Assembly (NCBI GenBank): GCA_020200675.1
Contig: JAIVIG010000425.1
Span: forward strand, 1 to 7,977
Reading direction: 5' to 3'
Origin: Actinomycetota bacterium
Lineage (GTDB): Bacteria; Actinomycetota; Rubrobacteria; Rubrobacterales; Rubrobacteraceae
DNA: 7,977 bases
The notes under the pieces were generated by a model. The model saw only the letters and a program-made list of their open reading frames with translations. It had not been told where the DNA came from and ran no database searches. This document shows positions 6,691-7,977 of this stretch, piece after piece. A program made the position numbers and the translations under genes. Position 1 is the stretch's first letter, and each line of letters starts with the position of its first letter.

Positions 6691-7001
6691 CCGTCTGTCC
6701 TGGTAACCACCTTCACTGGAGACGAAGTTTTGTGAGACATGCTCCCTGCACGGAGTTCCTTCTCTGCATGCTGCTGCACCATATACGGGTATTGCCCCCT
6801 TTGTCACTCTTTAGACGCGCCTGCCCCCAACAACGGCCCAACCCTTTACGATTGCTTAACATGTCTCCGTACGGTAAAGAAGCCGAGGGTAACACTCTGT
6901 AACATCGAATACCGTGCGCCGGGACGCTTTACGGGCGCAGATTGCGTGGATGCTGAAGAGAGCGCGTCTTCATACGCAGGAGACGCCCGAGTAAGAGGAG
7001 C

Positions 7002-7015
7002 GCAGCTACCGAAAA
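7002..7015. repeat. 14-bp direct repeat, right copy
   Basis: Second copy of GCAGCTACCGAAAA, followed directly by GTCTG. It lies in the stretch downstream of the subtilase terminator. See the left copy at 6677. Confidence 0.45.
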
Positions 7016-7102
7016 GTCTGCGACAAACTCGCACTCGAAGTAATGGCTGCGTGCTAACCAGCGCCGGAGGGCTGTGATTACCTTCGATACTCCAGGGCAA
7101 CG

Positions 7103-7132
7103 AAAAGAGCCGGGACTCTCGTGCCCCGGCTC
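7103..7132 (-). terminator. Rho-independent terminator after the subtilase gene
   Basis: On the minus strand GAGCCGGG (7132-7125) and CCCGGCTC (7114-7107) form a perfect 8-bp GC-rich stem with a 10-base loop, followed by TTTT (7106-7103). It begins 22 bases after the subtilase TAA, in the right direction to end that transcript. Confidence 0.82.
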
Positions 7133-7154
7133 CACGATCGCGTACCGTCGCCGG

Positions 7155-7862
7155 TTAGTAGTTGTCCATCTGCAAGACCGGCTCGGGGTGCTTCCCGGTG
7201 TTATTCGTGTGGCCCTCACCTGCGGCCTCGGAGTTGGCCAAATCGAGCATAAAAGCCTTGACCGCGTCGGGTGTCGCGCTCGGGTTCTTGTCCAAGTACA
7301 CGGCGGCGGCCCCGGCCGCGTGCGGTGAGGCCATGCTCGTGCCCGAGATCGTGACGTAACCGGTCACCCAACGGTACCTGGTCACCCTGCGGTGCCGCTT
7401 CCCTTTCTTAATCCTCTTCTTGTACGCCTGACGAATAGGCTTCCACGTGGAGGTGATGCACACACCTGGCGCGCCAATAGTGTGCGACAGGTCTGGCGAA
7501 TTGGTACCCGCAAAGTTGCTGAAGGAGGCGAAGTCGTCGTCGGTCCCCGACCGGCAGGTGGGGCTCGCGCCGCCTCCCGGTTGGCCGTTGTAGTCGGACA
7601 GAGCCGTGACCGTTATCACCTCGTCGTAGGCGGCCGGCACGTGATTGGCAACGTTCGTGCCCTCGTTGCCGGCAGCGACCGCGTAGGTGATCCCCGCGTC
7701 GACCGATTTGCAGATGGCCTGGTGCAACGGATCGTTGTTGGCGTTGGTGCAGTCGGAGTTCGAAGGAGAGTCCGAGCCACCACTGCTCAGGCTCATGTTG
7801 GCCACCTCGATGTTGTTGGTGGTGTCGGCGTCCTCGTTCTTGGAGGTAACGTAGTTACTGAT
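7155..7862 (-). pseudogene. Subtilisin-like serine protease (S8), N-terminus missing
   Basis: Family homology begins at ISNYVTS (codon 7862) and continues to the TAA at 7157-7155. Numbering from the GTG at 7805, NMSLSSGG (3-10) leads to AAGNEG with the oxyanion-hole Asn (N47), GAPGV (111-115), and the nucleophile S157 in GTSMASPHAAG (155-165). The parts with the catalytic Asp and His, the signal peptide and propeptide are absent, and an in-frame TGA (7871-7869) lies three codons before the homology, so the remnant cannot be an active protease. Four cysteines (19, 32, 84, 116) suggest disulfides of a secreted enzyme. Residues 122-147 are a Lys/Arg-rich insert directly before the catalytic serine loop, where relatives have only a short connection. 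There is no C-terminal domain after the protease fold. The GTG could start a shorter product, but that would cut conserved sequence. Confidence 0.8.
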
Positions 7863-7876
7863 CTCTGCTCAAACAC

Positions 7877-7975
7877 CTAAACCGCGAAGCCCGGTTGCCG
7901 GATGCAGCCGAGGATGACGTGCTTCTTGTGTCTCAACCGCTCCTTTGCCTTGCGTAGCTCGATCCTCAACTCTGC
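7877..7975 (-). CDS. Possible C-terminal end of an unidentified protein
   Basis: An open minus-strand frame enters from the right edge and ends at TAG 7879-7877. Its 32 visible residues begin AELRIELRKAKERLRHKKH, a charged, helix-like pattern with regular leucines, and end VILGCIRQPGFAV. I do not recognise a family. A second minus-strand frame is open over the same bases, so this could be a shadow. If real, it ends six bases before the TGA that precedes the subtilase remnant. Confidence 0.25.
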   Translation of the reverse strand, partial: AELRIELRKAKERLRHKKHVILGCIRQPGFAV

Positions 7976-7977
7976 GA

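Larger units (their letters stand above)
6660..7102. other. Stretch without a recognisable gene
   Basis: About 440 bp between the glycosyltransferase remnant and the subtilase terminator. Open frames on both strands give no family I recognise, and the base composition looks visibly less GC-rich than the flanking genes. I see no tRNA, riboswitch or IS-type inverted ends. A 14-base direct repeat lies at its edges (separate entries). A weak minus-strand promoter-like pair, GTGACA then TATATG about 16 bases later (near 6782-6811), could be noted but is not well supported. Confidence 0.5.

Noticed and set aside
6660..7102. tRNA or small RNA gene in the gene-less stretch
   Set aside because: No T-arm consensus, no cloverleaf and no terminator or promoter pair that defines a transcript.
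1..7977. CRISPR array, IS element or integrase
   Set aside because: No regularly spaced repeats, no transposase or recombinase motifs and no paired terminal inverted repeats were found by eye.

Overview
The window reads as chromosomal DNA of a high-GC actinobacterium. GTG and TTG starts are frequent, stop and start codons overlap as GTGA or TTGA, and one gene looks leaderless. The protein styles and gene order would suit a Rubrobacter-like lineage, but that is an impression from memory and no marker gene here proves it.

Positions 1-4560 (minus strand) hold a methionine/homoserine operon read right to left: promoter (4530-4558), SAM-I riboswitch (4388-4513), an expression platform that can hide the metX ribosome binding site (4305-4375), then metX, metY, an aspartate kinase gene and a homoserine dehydrogenase gene that runs off the left edge. 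The last two junctions are GTGA overlaps. The pathway logic is complete: aspartate to homoserine (kinase, dehydrogenase; the semialdehyde dehydrogenase is not here), homoserine to O-acetylhomoserine (MetX), then sulfhydrylation to homocysteine (MetY), under SAM feedback. However, metX and metY are joined out of frame at about 3316: the end of metX and the beginning of metY are missing.

Positions 4606-5435 (plus strand) hold a divergent two-gene unit, a minimal nucleotidyltransferase (MNT) followed by a HEPN-domain protein, overlapping by TTGA. This is the layout of MNT/HEPN toxin-antitoxin-like pairs. The MNT gene has a -10 box placed so that transcription would begin on its GTG codon.

Positions 5436-7977 (minus strand) hold gene remnants: a TauE/SafE-type permease with an internal out-of-frame deletion, the C-terminal half of a family 4 glycosyltransferase, about 440 bp with no recognisable gene, a rho-independent terminator, the C-terminal part of a secreted-type subtilase with an unusual Lys/Arg-rich insert, and the last codons of an unidentified reading frame at the right edge.

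The two most notable points are the SAM-riboswitch-controlled met operon with a shortened aspartate kinase regulatory region, and the number of broken genes (metX, metY, tauE-like, glycosyltransferase, subtilase). The breaks could be real deletions or assembly errors; the sequence alone cannot decide.
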